A DNA stretch of 64,000 nt, taken from Balamuthia mandrillaris. Its lineage: Eukaryota; Discosea; Longamoebia; Balamuthiidae. Under the pieces are notes generated by a model. The model searched no databases. It was not told the origin of the DNA and saw only the letters and a list, made by a program, of their open reading frames with translations. Shown here piece by piece: positions 12,652 to 21,182 of the stretch. Position numbers and translations under genes: made by a program. The first letter of the stretch is position 1; every line of letters begins with the position of its first letter. The stretch lies in the NCBI GenBank assembly GCA_031835245.1, contig JAVKOQ010000003.1, positions 285,001 through 349,000 of the forward strand, written 5' to 3'.

Positions 12652-13434
12652 AGAAGAAGAACAAGAACAAGAAACAAGAACAAGAACAAGAACGAGAACA
12701 AGAACAAGAACAAGAACAAGAACAAGAACAAGAACAAGAACAAGAACAAGAACGAGAACAAGAACAAGAACAAGAACAAGAACAAGAACGAGAACAAGAA
12801 CAAGAACGAGAACAAGAACAAGAACAAGAACAAGAACAAGAACAAGAACAAGAACAAGAACAAGAACAAGAACAAGAACAAGAAGAACAAGAAGACGTCA
12901 GCGTGAAGAGAGCACAATGAACAGAACAGCAAAGCCGCGAGATAGAAAAGCGCTCCTACCTGACGATGAAGAGCACAAAGCATGGTTGGCCCTTTGTGCG
13001 CAGCAGGAGGAGCGACCCTCACAAAATCCGCTTTCCTCACATCAGACACCTTTTTTTTTGTTTGAGAGTTTAACAAGTAGCGGAAGCGATTGAAATGATT
13101 GAAAATCACTCCACAACGAACGAACCTTTCGATAGGCAAAGAAACAGCGAGCGTTGACCGACCAGTGCATAGCCAAGAAGGATAGAACGTGAAGAACGAA
13201 CAGCACGGGCAAGCCCAACAGCCAGAGGGCGTTCTTGTCCTCATCCATGTGCAGAAGGTAGGCGGTGAGGACGGCCGCGTAACCCAGCACGAACGGCACG
13301 ACGTTGAGCCAAAACCATGGAGAAAGGGCCTTGTGGTAAGTGAGAGCGAGGCTCAGCTTGGTTTTCCTGGGGCTCGCTCCAGCCGAGGAAGAGAAAGAGG
13401 CCGAAGAAGAAGAAGAACCACTTTTCTGTTTCAT
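7623..13434 (-). CDS. P5A-type P-type ATPase (ATP13A1/Spf1 family)
   Basis: About 22 exons: 13126-13434, 12960-13049, 12283-12482, 11987-12158, 11731-11896, 11585-11661, 11377-11515, 11266-11321, 11074-11200, 10878-11015, 10692-10812, 10451-10605, 10160-10341, 9994-10095, 9792-9917, 9096-9728, 8654-9003, 8515-8575, 8256-8404, 8024-8172, 7775-7918 and 7623-7709. They give about 1,244 aa, close to the human protein, though my summed borders are one base out of frame. Seen in order: two N-terminal hydrophobic helices; [19 protein letters not shown]; the actuator motif MLTGES; the M4 signature [18 protein letters not shown], diagnostic for P5A; the phosphorylation site [43 protein letters not shown]; and the C-terminal helices. 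P5A pumps sit in the ER membrane and extract or dislocate misinserted transmembrane segments. Several introns carry long pyrimidine repeats on the coding strand. Confidence 0.95.
12535..12893. repeat. GAA / GAACAA minisatellite inside an ATPase intron
   Basis: This is a tandem array of AAGAAG grading into AAGAACAAG-type hexamers with scattered GAGAAC variants. It lies wholly inside the intron between exons 12960-13049 and 12283-12482. On the gene's coding strand it reads TTCTTG/TTCTTC, so it is a long pyrimidine-rich tract. The ORFs through it on both strands are artefacts of the repeat. Confidence 0.9.
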
Positions 13435-13558
13435 CTTTCTTTTTCGACCAATAAATGCGGTGAATAATTGTCGATATTATTTAGTAATTTCGATAGTATC
13501 GTTAAGCGTGGAAATATTTTCTTCTTTTTTGTTTCTATCGGATATTTTGCGATAATGG

Positions 13559-15024
13559 TTAGCTGAGCAGCTCCACCGCTTCTTCTCTCCTCATGGCTGA
13601 GGATGGCGCTTTCACGTTGAAGTTGAATGTAACGCTTTCCTTGTCGTTCATGAGACTTACGGCAGCACGATAGGGTCCGTTTTGTTTGATGGTCTCTTTC
13701 TGTAAACCAGTCAAGTAGACCCCATTGTACCAATAATCCAGCTTTCCTGTTTGTTTTTAATGGGTCTGTGAGTCCTCAAAAACAAACAACATGCAGGAAA
13801 CAACGAAACCTGCATCAATGTCCAGGCATACGCCAAGCACGTCCCCTTGTTTGAACCATTGAAATTCCTGCAGCGGAGGTTTGCTGTCTTTGCCATGATT
13901 GCCTCTTACCTCACCTGTATATGGTATTATGCTCCATCCTAAAGAGATGTGAAAGAATAAGGAGTTGAACCGACATTTCTCAAGAAAACCATCTGTGAGC
14001 AAACCTTCTGAAGTAGAATGTCCAATAATGCCAGTGTAGGTGTTACAAATTTTACTTGGAAGCACTCCTACAAATATCTGTGCGTTTATATAATTAAACT
14101 TTACCTCCCAATAGTGTTGTCCTGAATACACCGGGGAGAAAATAAGAAAAAGCATAAAAGATGAGAAAGGTAAAGAAACAGCAAGAAGAAGAAAGAAGAA
14201 GAAGAAAAACAAGCAGAAGAGAAGAAGAAAAAGAAGCAGAAGAGAAGAAGAAGAAGAAGAAGAAGAAGAAGAAGAAGAAGAAGAAGAACAAGAAGAAGAA
14301 GAAGAAGGAAGAAGGAAGAAGGAAGAAGCAGAAGAAGAAGAAGAAGAAGAAGAAGAATAAGAATAAGAAGAAGAAGAAGAACAACAACAAGAAGAACAAG
14401 AACAAGAATAAGAACAAGAACAATAAAGAGAACATGGATAAACACAACGAGAAAACACAAAAGAAATAAACCACATGGAAGAAGAAACCCAAACCAGAAT
14501 GCCAATCACGAGAAGCGTAGACGCGAAAGTGGTTGTAGTGCGTTCCGGTGACCGTTACCGTCAACTTCTTGTCCTCCAAACAAAGGTACTTGTCGCTGCC
14601 ATTAGCGACTTCCAAGTGTATGACTGGCACAACCAACAAAATAAATACATAAATAAAAGCGAGAAAAAAAAGAAACAAACATGAAAATAAAAATAAATAA
14701 ATAAAAAGGTGCATTACATTGCGACTGATAGAGTTCCTTCCAAGTTTGGACGTCGTGAGGAAGGGAGGACAAGCCCTCCTCCACCACGCCGCTCGTTTGC
14801 AGCACCATTTGCCAAAAGTAATCCCGGCGTAACAGCTGTGCAAAATGCTTGCATACCAAATGGCAGTGGAACAGGTCCTTGTTGGTGTTTTTGCTGCCGT
14901 GGGTTGTGCTCCTTACCACCAGCGGGGCCAGCCAGACCAAGGTGGTCAGCTGCAACTCGCTCGGCAGCTCCAAGAACGGGAAGTGAGGAGGGTCTTCTTC
15001 TTGGGGAGGCTTTGTGTTCGCCAT
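13559..15024 (-). CDS. F-box protein with C-terminal SPRY domain
   Basis: Five exons, 14718-15024, 14495-14623, 14005-14121, 13810-13938 and 13559-13746, join in frame to 289 aa. An F-box-like helical region lies at about residues 18-65 (FLELPSELQLTTLVWLAPLV, then HLVCKHFAQLLRRDYFW). A SPRY/B30.2 fold follows from about residue 125, with HYWEVKFNYINAQIFVGV, GIIGHSTSEG, QGDVLGVCLDIDAGKLDYW and a final VTFNFNVKAP strand. It would act as the substrate receptor of an SCF ubiquitin ligase, with SPRY binding the target; the domain pair resembles FBXO45. Its start lies 307 bp from the candidate transposon. Confidence 0.8.
14178..14430. repeat. GAA-rich microsatellite in F-box/SPRY intron
   Basis: A long AGAAGA/AAGAAC array fills the intron between exons 14495-14623 and 14005-14121. 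On the coding (minus) strand it reads TTCTTC/TTGTTC. Poly-Lys/Asn and poly-Phe/Ser frames over it are repeat artefacts. Confidence 0.9.
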
Positions 15025-15331
15025 TTTTTCTTTTCTTTTTTTTTTTGTTGTGTATTCAAGCAGAAAATTGGTCTGGTCCTGTCCCTCTGATAATTTAGGA
15101 ATGTTTCTGGACAATTCCCTTGCATGAATGGCATCCATACATATCGCCATATTTTTGTAGACGTTTAATATCGGAGAGGCTTCAACGAAACGACGTCGTT
15201 CATGTTGGGCAAGGTTAACCTTGGTAAAGTAACGCTGTCGTCGGAAGATGTTTACGTATCCGTTAGGAAGGAGAAGAAAGATAGGTGGAGGCAAGAGGAG
15301 TTTTGGAAATCTGCCTGGCTGGTACGAATGC
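15025..15331. other. Intergenic flank, no gene seen
   Basis: The stretch between the F-box/SPRY start codon and the left end of the candidate transposon shows no open frame with family similarity and no tandem repeat. It should hold the promoter of the minus-strand F-box/SPRY gene. Confidence 0.4.
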
Positions 15332-15346
15332 CTCCGTTGGTGAAAT

Positions 15347-15476
15347 ACAGCTGTATAAACAGGTGTCTAGACAGGTTTTTCCTGTATATACAGCCCGCCG
15401 ATCACCAAACAGGTTTTTCTGTATTTCTAACGGCCTGTTTAGACAGCTGTATTGATCATTTTTCTGTATGCGATCA
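15347..15476. repeat. Left subterminal 12-bp motif cluster
   Basis: Degenerate units CTGTATAAACAG, GTGTCTAGACAG and, inverted, CCTGTTTAGACA occur with a short inverted CTGTATATACAG-like core. The motif AGCTGTATAAACAG is shared exactly with the right end near 19904. The cluster is sparser than the right one. Confidence 0.55.
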
Positions 15477-15719
15477 CAAGATAGATAAGAGCAGGGTTCA
15501 TACGGAGAGAAGAGATAACATGACGGATAGGAGATTGTCTGCAAAAACTTGGGGTTTGAATTCCGTTCAATACATTCAAACCCTCACCTTCAGTTTTTTG
15601 CTCTCATCAGGTCTCTCTCTCTCTCTCTCTCTCTCTTTTGATTCTTTTGTTGCAAAATGTTTATTATTGAAGCATATCATGATGACAAGAGAAGAGTGTG
15701 ACAGAACAGCTCTCTGTGA

Positions 15720-16215
15720 TCCCCAAACACAAGTATTGCAGTAACTCCCTGGTGAGAAACAAGACAAGAGACAAGAGGTGAGCAACAAGCTACAAGAATA
15801 GAGGTAAGAGCTGAGAGAGGAAAGACGAGAGAGCAGAGAGCAGAGAGAGGAGAGAGGAGAGAAGAGAGAGAGGCAAGAGGTGAGAAGTGAGAGGAGAGGT
15901 AAGAGAAGAGGTGAGAAGAGAGGAGAGAGAGGCGAGGAGAGAGGAGAGGAGAGGTAAGCAGAGAGAGGAGAGAGGCGAGAGGCGAGAGGCGAGAAGCGAG
16001 AGGCGAGAGGCGAGAGGCGAGAGGCGAGAGGTGAGCGGAGAGGTAAGAGAGGGGAGAGGTGAGAAGAGAGGAGAGGTGAGAGGTGAGGTAAGAGGAAAGA
16101 AAGAGAGGTGAGGAGAGAGATAGAGAGGCGAGAGAGGTGAGGAGAGAGAGGAGAGAGGTGAGAGGCAGGGAGGAGAGAGAGGAGAGAGGAGGTGAGAGAT
16201 AGGCAAGAGGTGCGC
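15720..16215. repeat. AGAGAGG-type purine minisatellite
   Basis: This is nearly unbroken purine sequence of GAGAGG/GAGGTGAG/GAGGCGA units. The ORFs on either strand (Arg/Glu-rich, or Leu/Ser-rich in antisense) are simple consequences of the repeat and are not annotated as genes. Confidence 0.9.
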
Positions 16216-16219
16216 AGAG

Positions 16220-17000
16220 TACCTCCTGGTGGAGCTCCGTGTGGAGTGATGCTGCCAATACACTCCTCACACCCAACGCGCACCCACGCCTGACTGCCGC
16301 TCCTGTACCCAACTCCCTTCTCTCTAGAGCTAAACGACTGGGCTCAACCAGTCAGCACGCCGGCACTGACCAGGACCCCCGTTTCTGGGACAACTAGGCC
16401 CGCTACTTCGAAGACAACGTCGCTCGTCGCCTTTGAAGGCCTCACCGTCTGCGTCCTGGGCAACATTACGAGTGCCAACATCCTGGCACACCTTGGCGAT
16501 GAATGCAATAGACTCTTCCACTGCTATCAACACAAGTGCCACAAGGGTGACGCCTAGTAGGCCTTACCTTCCGCACCAACACAGATGCCAAGCAACTCCT
16601 CACGCGTGGTAAGACGTACCTCCCCGGCGGCTCCATCATGGAGAAGGCCAAGGAACGTTCCAACCTTGTCGTCCTGACCTTCACGATGATGAGGAGACCA
16701 GTGATGATGACGGAACCAGTGACGGCACTCTGGAAATCAATGCCAGTGACGACGATGATGATGTGCCCACGCCTACCGATAGTCTCAAGCAACCCTGCCC
16801 TGCCCTCCTCCTGGCCGTTGACGCCAGCAACTGCTCACGGCGATGTCATTCATGGACTCGTTGCCAACCAAACACGGCTCCACCAGGAGGTGCTTCGGGC
16901 GCAGCGTGAGACTGAAGCCCAGCCACAGGACGGAGTGCGACCAGTTGGCACGGACCTCCGCTCGCCCACCAGTCTCCGTGTGGAGTGATGCTGCCAACAA
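16220..17000 (+). other. Decayed coding-like repeat, copy 1
   Basis: This is GC-richer, non-repetitive sequence between minisatellites, with protein-like stretches in changing frames. Examples are FEGLTVCVLGNITSANIL, GKTYLPGGSIMEKAKERS, an Asp/Thr-rich acidic stretch and VANQTRLHQEVLRAQRE. Its parts recur in diverged form at 17640-18010: an acidic segment followed by a VDAS motif. The phrase TCCGTGTGGAGTGATGCTGC occurs twice within it (near 16231 and 16975). It looks like a decayed gene or element fragment; I do not recognise the family. Confidence 0.4.
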
Positions 17001-17084
17001 CACTCTTCACCTCCAATGTATTCCAGCACGTCCTTGCCCCTCCGACCCTCCTCCTGTCCAACTTGCTGATAGCTGCTCCTTCTG

Positions 17085-17325
17085 TCTCTGCTCTGTCTCT
17101 GTCTCTGTCTCTGTCTCTGCTCCTGTCTCTGTCTCTGTCTCTGTCTCTGTCTCTCTGTCTCTGTCTCGTCTCTGTCTTCTCTGTCTCTGTCTCTGTCTCT
17201 GTCTCTGTCTTCTGTCTCTGTCTCTGTCTCTGTCTCTGTCTCTGTCTCTCTCTCTGTCTCTGTCTCTGTCTCTGTCTCTGTCTCTGTCTCTGTCTCTGTC
17301 TCTGTCTCTGTCTCTGCTCTCTCTC

Positions 17326-17362
<37 letters not shown>

Positions 17363-17367
17363 GTCTC

Positions 17368-17420
<53 letters not shown>

Positions 17421-17585
17421 GTCTCTGTCTCTCTGTCTCTGTCTCTGTCTCTGTCTCTGTCTCTGTCTCTGTCTCTGTCTCTCTCTCTGTCTCTGTCTCT
17501 CTCTCTGTCTCTGTCTCTCTCTCTGTCTCTGTCTCTGTCTCTCTCCCTGTCTCTGTCTCTCTCTCTGTCTCTGTCTCTCTCTCTG

Positions 17586-17619
<34 letters not shown>

Positions 17620-17622
17620 GCT
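17085..17622. repeat. CTCTGT hexanucleotide minisatellite
   Basis: About 540 bp of TCTCTG/TCTGTC repeats with CTCT interruptions separate the two decayed coding-like copies. The long ORFs on both strands (Leu/Ser/Val/Cys or Arg/Glu/Asp/Thr) come from the repeat. Confidence 0.95.
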
Positions 17623-17639
17623 AGCACCAAAGGCTCCGC

Positions 17640-18010
17640 AACCATAAACATGGGAGAGGAACATGGAATACTTGGCGTCTACTCTCGTGGCGTTCCTCTA
17701 CAAGCAGTGACGATGATAACGACACCACATCCACACCTCAAACAGCTCGGCTATGTGTTCCGCATGGCCGTTGATGCCAGCATCTGGGCACTGCGTGATG
17801 TCACCACCAAGAGATGCTCCGGACACAGTTCAAAACAGAAGCCTGTCACCTCCATGACGCCTAACACCAAGATTGATTCACTCCTGGTGGAGGTGGCAGC
17901 CCTCCGTTCCAACCTTTCGCTCACCCTTCCAGCACCACCCCCAATGTAGTCAAGCACCGCTCTGTTGTGTCTGTGCCCAACTTACCACTCTCCCACTCAC
18001 TCATTTTTCT
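17640..18010 (+). other. Decayed coding-like repeat, copy 2
   Basis: This is a diverged partner of 16220-17000. An acidic Asp/Thr stretch is followed by VDASIWALRDVTTK and a helical stretch IDSLLVEVAALRSNLSL. Similarity to copy 1 is visible at both DNA and protein level around the VDAS motif. A second short coding-like stretch follows at about 18018-18135 after a plausible acceptor (TCGTCACAG). No family is recognised. Confidence 0.35.
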
Positions 18011-18339
18011 CTCGTCACAGTGCCGTGAGGATGAGCTCTCGTGCAGAAAACCAATGAGGAACCAGCAGCCGGTTAACAAAGCATTGAGATGGGAAGCGAT
18101 TAGGACAAGAAGCAAGCTATTTACAAACTCAGTGTACGATATTTTTTGCTTCTCTTTCCTCTCTTTTGATGTTCTCTGTCTCTTTTGTCTTTGAATCTGT
18201 TTTTCTTTCTTTTTTTTCTCTCTTTCTATGTCAGAGGACCAGTCCAGTCCTCCATGATACAACGCCATTAGTATCTTGTTCTTTTTCAACTGCTTCTCTC
18301 TTTCTCCCTCATAGTGCCAGTCAGGTCCTCCACCATACA

Positions 18340-18910
18340 TCTTGTTCTCTGCTCTCTCCTCTCTCCTCTCTGCTCTCTGCTCTCTGCTCTCTGCTCTCTC
18401 CTCTCTCCTCTCTGCTCTCTCCTCTCTGCTCTCTGCTCTCTGCTCTCTGCTCTCTGCTCTCTGCTCTCTGCTCTCTGCTCTCTGCTCTCTGCTCTCTGCT
18501 CTCTGCTCTCTGCTCTCTGCTCTCTGCTCTCTGCTCTCTCTCCTCTCTCCTTCTCCTCTCCCTCTCTCTCCTCTCCTCTCTCTCCTCTCTCCTCCTCTCC
18601 CTCTCTCCTCTCTCCTCTCTCCTCTCTCCTTCTCCCTCCTTTCTCTTGTTCTCCCATCTCCCCTCTCCTCCCGTCTCCCGTCTCCCGTCTCCCGTCTCCC
18701 GTCTCCTGTCTCCCGTCTCCCATCTCCTCCCGTCTCCCATCTCCTCCCGTCTCCTGTATTCTGTCTCCTGTCTTCTGTGTCCCTCTCGCCTCTCCCCTCT
18801 CGCCCCTCTCCTCTCCCCTCTCGCCTCTCCCCTCTCCCCTCTCTTCTCGTCTCCCCTATCCCATCTTCCCTCTCAGCTCGCCTGTCTCCTCCTGTCTCCC
18901 TCTAAGAGAT
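18340..18910. repeat. TCTGCTC and CTCCTCT pyrimidine minisatellites
   Basis: A 7-bp TCTGCTC array at about 18415-18540 passes into CCTCTCTC and then CCCGTCTC units. The whole stretch is pyrimidine-rich on the plus strand. Overlapping Leu/Ser ORFs are repeat artefacts. Confidence 0.9.
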
Positions 18911-19039
18911 CTCTCCGTCTCTGAGTTGCTTTTCAGTCTATTCTCCTTTGTTTACTGTCTGACACCACTACTAACAACTATCACTTTTTTTCCTTTCTTT
19001 CTTTCTTTCTTTTATCTGCCTCTCTGTTGTTTTTCCTTA

Positions 19040-19200
19040 TCATCATCAACTGACTCTTTTTGCCTTTAGATTATCGTCCAACGCCAGCCATTTACAGCAT
19101 TGTTGCCAGGTATTTCTTTTGCTCGTTATCTTTCAATTTCTCTTTCTCTCTGTCTCCCTCTTTATCTCTCTCTCTCTTTTTCTTTCTCTTTCTCTTTCTC

Positions 19201-19235
<35 letters not shown>

Positions 19236-19440
19236 TTCTCTTTCTCTTTCTCTTTCTCTTTCTCTTTCTCTTTCTCTTTCTCTTTCTCTTTCTCTTTCTC
19301 TATCTCTATCTCTTTCTCTTTCTCTTTCTCTTTCTCTTTCTCTTTCTCTTTCTCCCTTTCTTGCTCCATCTTGCTTTCTCTTTTCATGTTGTTTAAATAC
19401 TAAATGCTTCATCTTTGTTTTCCTGCTGCTATAGGTAAGC
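19040..19440. repeat. TTTCTC hexanucleotide array with small exon-like islands
   Basis: TCTTTC/TTTCTC repeats fill 19140-19362. Just before them is an exon-like island at 19070-19109: acceptor TTGCCTTTAG, coding DYRPTPAIYSIVAR, then donor GTATTTC. After them an acceptor-like CTGCTATAG lies at 19426-19434. These islands may be relics of a spliced gene inside the element, but I cannot build a full frame. Confidence 0.5.
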
Positions 19441-19446
19441 CAGTGG

Positions 19447-19690
19447 CATTGCTGAGAACGAGAATGGGAATGAGAACGAGAACAAGCACAAGGACGAGAA
19501 CGAGAACGAGAACGAGAATGAGAACGAGAACAAGAACGAGAATGAGAACAAGAACGAGAACAAGAACGAGAACGAGAATGAGAACAAGAACGAGAACAAG
19601 AACGAGAACGAGAACGAGAACGAGAACGAGAATGAGAACGAGAATGAGAACGAGAACGAGAACGAGAACGAGAACGCGAACGCGAACGCG
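19447..19690. repeat. GAGAAC hexanucleotide array
   Basis: About 40 copies of GAGAAC with AAGAAC and GAGAAT variants, ending in GCGAACGCGA. Frames through it are Arg/Thr or Glu/Asn repeats. The sequence just downstream keeps an open stretch before the iteron array. Confidence 0.9.
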
Positions 19691-19809
19691 AGACTGGGAA
19701 CGAGGACAAGAAAAAGAACAGCAGAACAACAGCAGAGGATGTGGATGGGTCTTTTGATTTGGGATTGGTTCGGAAAATAAACAATTTGAACACTATTATG
19801 GTTCTTTGG

Positions 19810-20005
19810 TGTCTAAACAGCTATCTAAACACCTGTCTGAACACCTGTTTAAACATCTGTCTATACAGCTATCTAAACACCTGTCTAAACACCAGTTTAG
19901 ATAGCTGTATAAACAGATGACCATACAAGGAAAAATCGTTCCCTTTTATGCTTTTTGTCCATACACAGTGTATAGACAGGTGTTTAAACAGGTGTTTAGA
20001 TAGGT
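19810..20005. repeat. Right subterminal 12-bp iteron array
   Basis: Nine head-to-tail 12-bp units of consensus TGTCTAAACACC run from 19810 to 19917 with exact 12-base spacing. Three inverted units (TGTATAGACA, GGTGTTTAAACA, GGTGTTTAGATA) lie at about 19969-20003. The direct and inverted arms are separated by a unique ~50-bp AT-rich spacer. Such arrays serve as transposase or initiator binding sites in known elements; that role is inferred here. Confidence 0.75.
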
Positions 20006-20025
20006 CCGATCATCCAACGGAGTGC

Positions 20026-20336
20026 TCCACAGTAGAATAAAAAAGGGATGCACGCCGGAGGTATGACCCTCGAGAATTCTTCTCCTCTTCAAGGTGACCA
20101 ACACCTCTGAGTGAACCCATACCAGACCATTTCACTTCATTTATGTCCATTTCGTTGGACAACAAAGCAAGCAGCTCCAGAGCAGGGCGAACAATCTGGG
20201 TCAAAGTCTGGATCGCTTGAAGAACTCCTTGGCTTGGTTGTAAACGTATGAACTTCACTGGTGTGTTTGCTGATCCGTTTCCTTCACAATCACTTTGCCT
20301 CTTTTGTTCTTTGTTTAGCAGAGGAAACAAGAACAC
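20026..20336 (-). CDS. Possible small protein or exon, unassigned
   Basis: A frame open on the minus strand from about 20336 to 20010 contains a non-repetitive, amphipathic stretch (FIRLQPSQGVLQAIQTLTQI, then LELLALLSNEMDINEV). It begins just outside the right end of the candidate transposon and its 3' part overlaps that terminus. No family is recognised and no splice partner was found, so it could be an isolated exon or chance. Confidence 0.25.
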
Positions 20337-21084
20337 AACCAGAAACTACTATCAGAATTACATCTGTATGATCAGAAACCCAAGAACCACAATGCTGTTG
20401 GTGAAGGAATGTGCTAACACCTGACCAATTACATCAGTGAACCGAATGAAAAATGATAATTTACGCCAATAGCATCACCGCCTTTTCATACCTTGACTCA
20501 AACTTTTTCCTCCAACACGTTGCACTGTTGACATTTTTTCTTATGGTCTTTGTTTTATTCTTCACCTTTACTTCTGGCAAAACAAAAAGCTAGCCATTTG
20601 AACTTTCCTCCAGTTTTGCAGATGAGGTAACCAACACAAGAGTGTTACGCAAGAAAGAATCGCTAGGAAGGCCTACTGAGTCGGCGTCGAGTACTCTTGC
20701 TGGAGGAGCGTGGCGGGTTGGCAATCTTGCACATCCTGCACCACAGTTTGTAATGGCTCGTTGTGCCCTCCGCCTGAGAACAGTTCAGATGGTCCATGCG
20801 CGCTTTGTGCGTCTGTTCCATGGACAATTGATTCTCCTGGTTACTAGGCCTCCCTTGGCTTCATTGCAACACACAGACTCTTTCACTGTGCCACCAGCAA
20901 CAATTGCAGCACTTCCTCGGTGGCTCGATGCTATCTTTGAGATCACATCGTGTCTGGACTTGCCTTCCAACTCATGGGCGACCTACCAGCAATAGAAGCA
21001 TAGTACCTCGCTGTTAGCCATTCCCTTGGCCCAAACGCGTTTGGCTTCCTTTCTTTTGTTGTTGTTTTTTCCCTTCTGTTTTTG

Positions 21085-21117
<33 letters not shown>

Positions 21118-21182
21118 TTTTGTTGTATTTCGCAACTCTCCACAGATATATGAAACAGAAGATGGTGAAGAGAATTTATGTA
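20337..21182 (+). other. Unassigned region with coding-like fragments
   Basis: A 117-codon frame (20642-20995) covers most of this stretch. An alternative frame holds a Cys-rich segment (SCTSCTTVCNGSLCPPPENS, then PCALCASVPW) around 20725-20845 that looks like part of an extracellular Cys-rich domain. The remaining sequence is AT-rich and ends in a CT repeat (21087-21113). I could not join these into a gene. Confidence 0.25.

Larger units (their letters stand above)
15332..20022. mobile_element. Candidate ~4.7-kb DNA transposon, non-autonomous
   Basis: Both ends begin with the same 9-bp inverted terminus: CTCCGTTGG at 15332-15340, and its complement CCAACGGAG at 20014-20022. The trinucleotide TGC flanks both (15329-15331 and 20023-20025), as a 3-bp target duplication would. 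Inside each end are degenerate 12-bp repeats of TGTCTAAACACC type in both orientations. A further pair of related stretches (15454-15476 and, inverted, 19916-19938) shares a TTTTTC..TGTATG core. Three-base duplications with 12-bp subterminal motifs recall CACTA/EnSpm elements, but the terminus is not CACTA and no transposase was found. The inside is minisatellites plus decayed coding-like repeats. The class is inference. Confidence 0.5.

Noticed and set aside
12180-13244. 354-codon Leu/Phe-rich minus-strand ORF
   Set aside because: It runs through an intron repeat of the P5A ATPase; only its 12283-12482 and 12960-13049 parts are exons.
16843-17949. Long Ser/Leu/Val and Arg/Glu/Asp ORFs on both strands
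   Set aside because: They are produced by the CTCTGT array; open frames in all directions with period-two composition are repeat artefacts.
18286-19069. Leu/Ser-rich ORFs of 140-250 codons
   Set aside because: They come from pyrimidine minisatellites with no domain and are open in several frames at once.
19810-19917. CRISPR-like array
   Set aside because: Units are contiguous 12-mers without unique spacers, in a eukaryotic genome.
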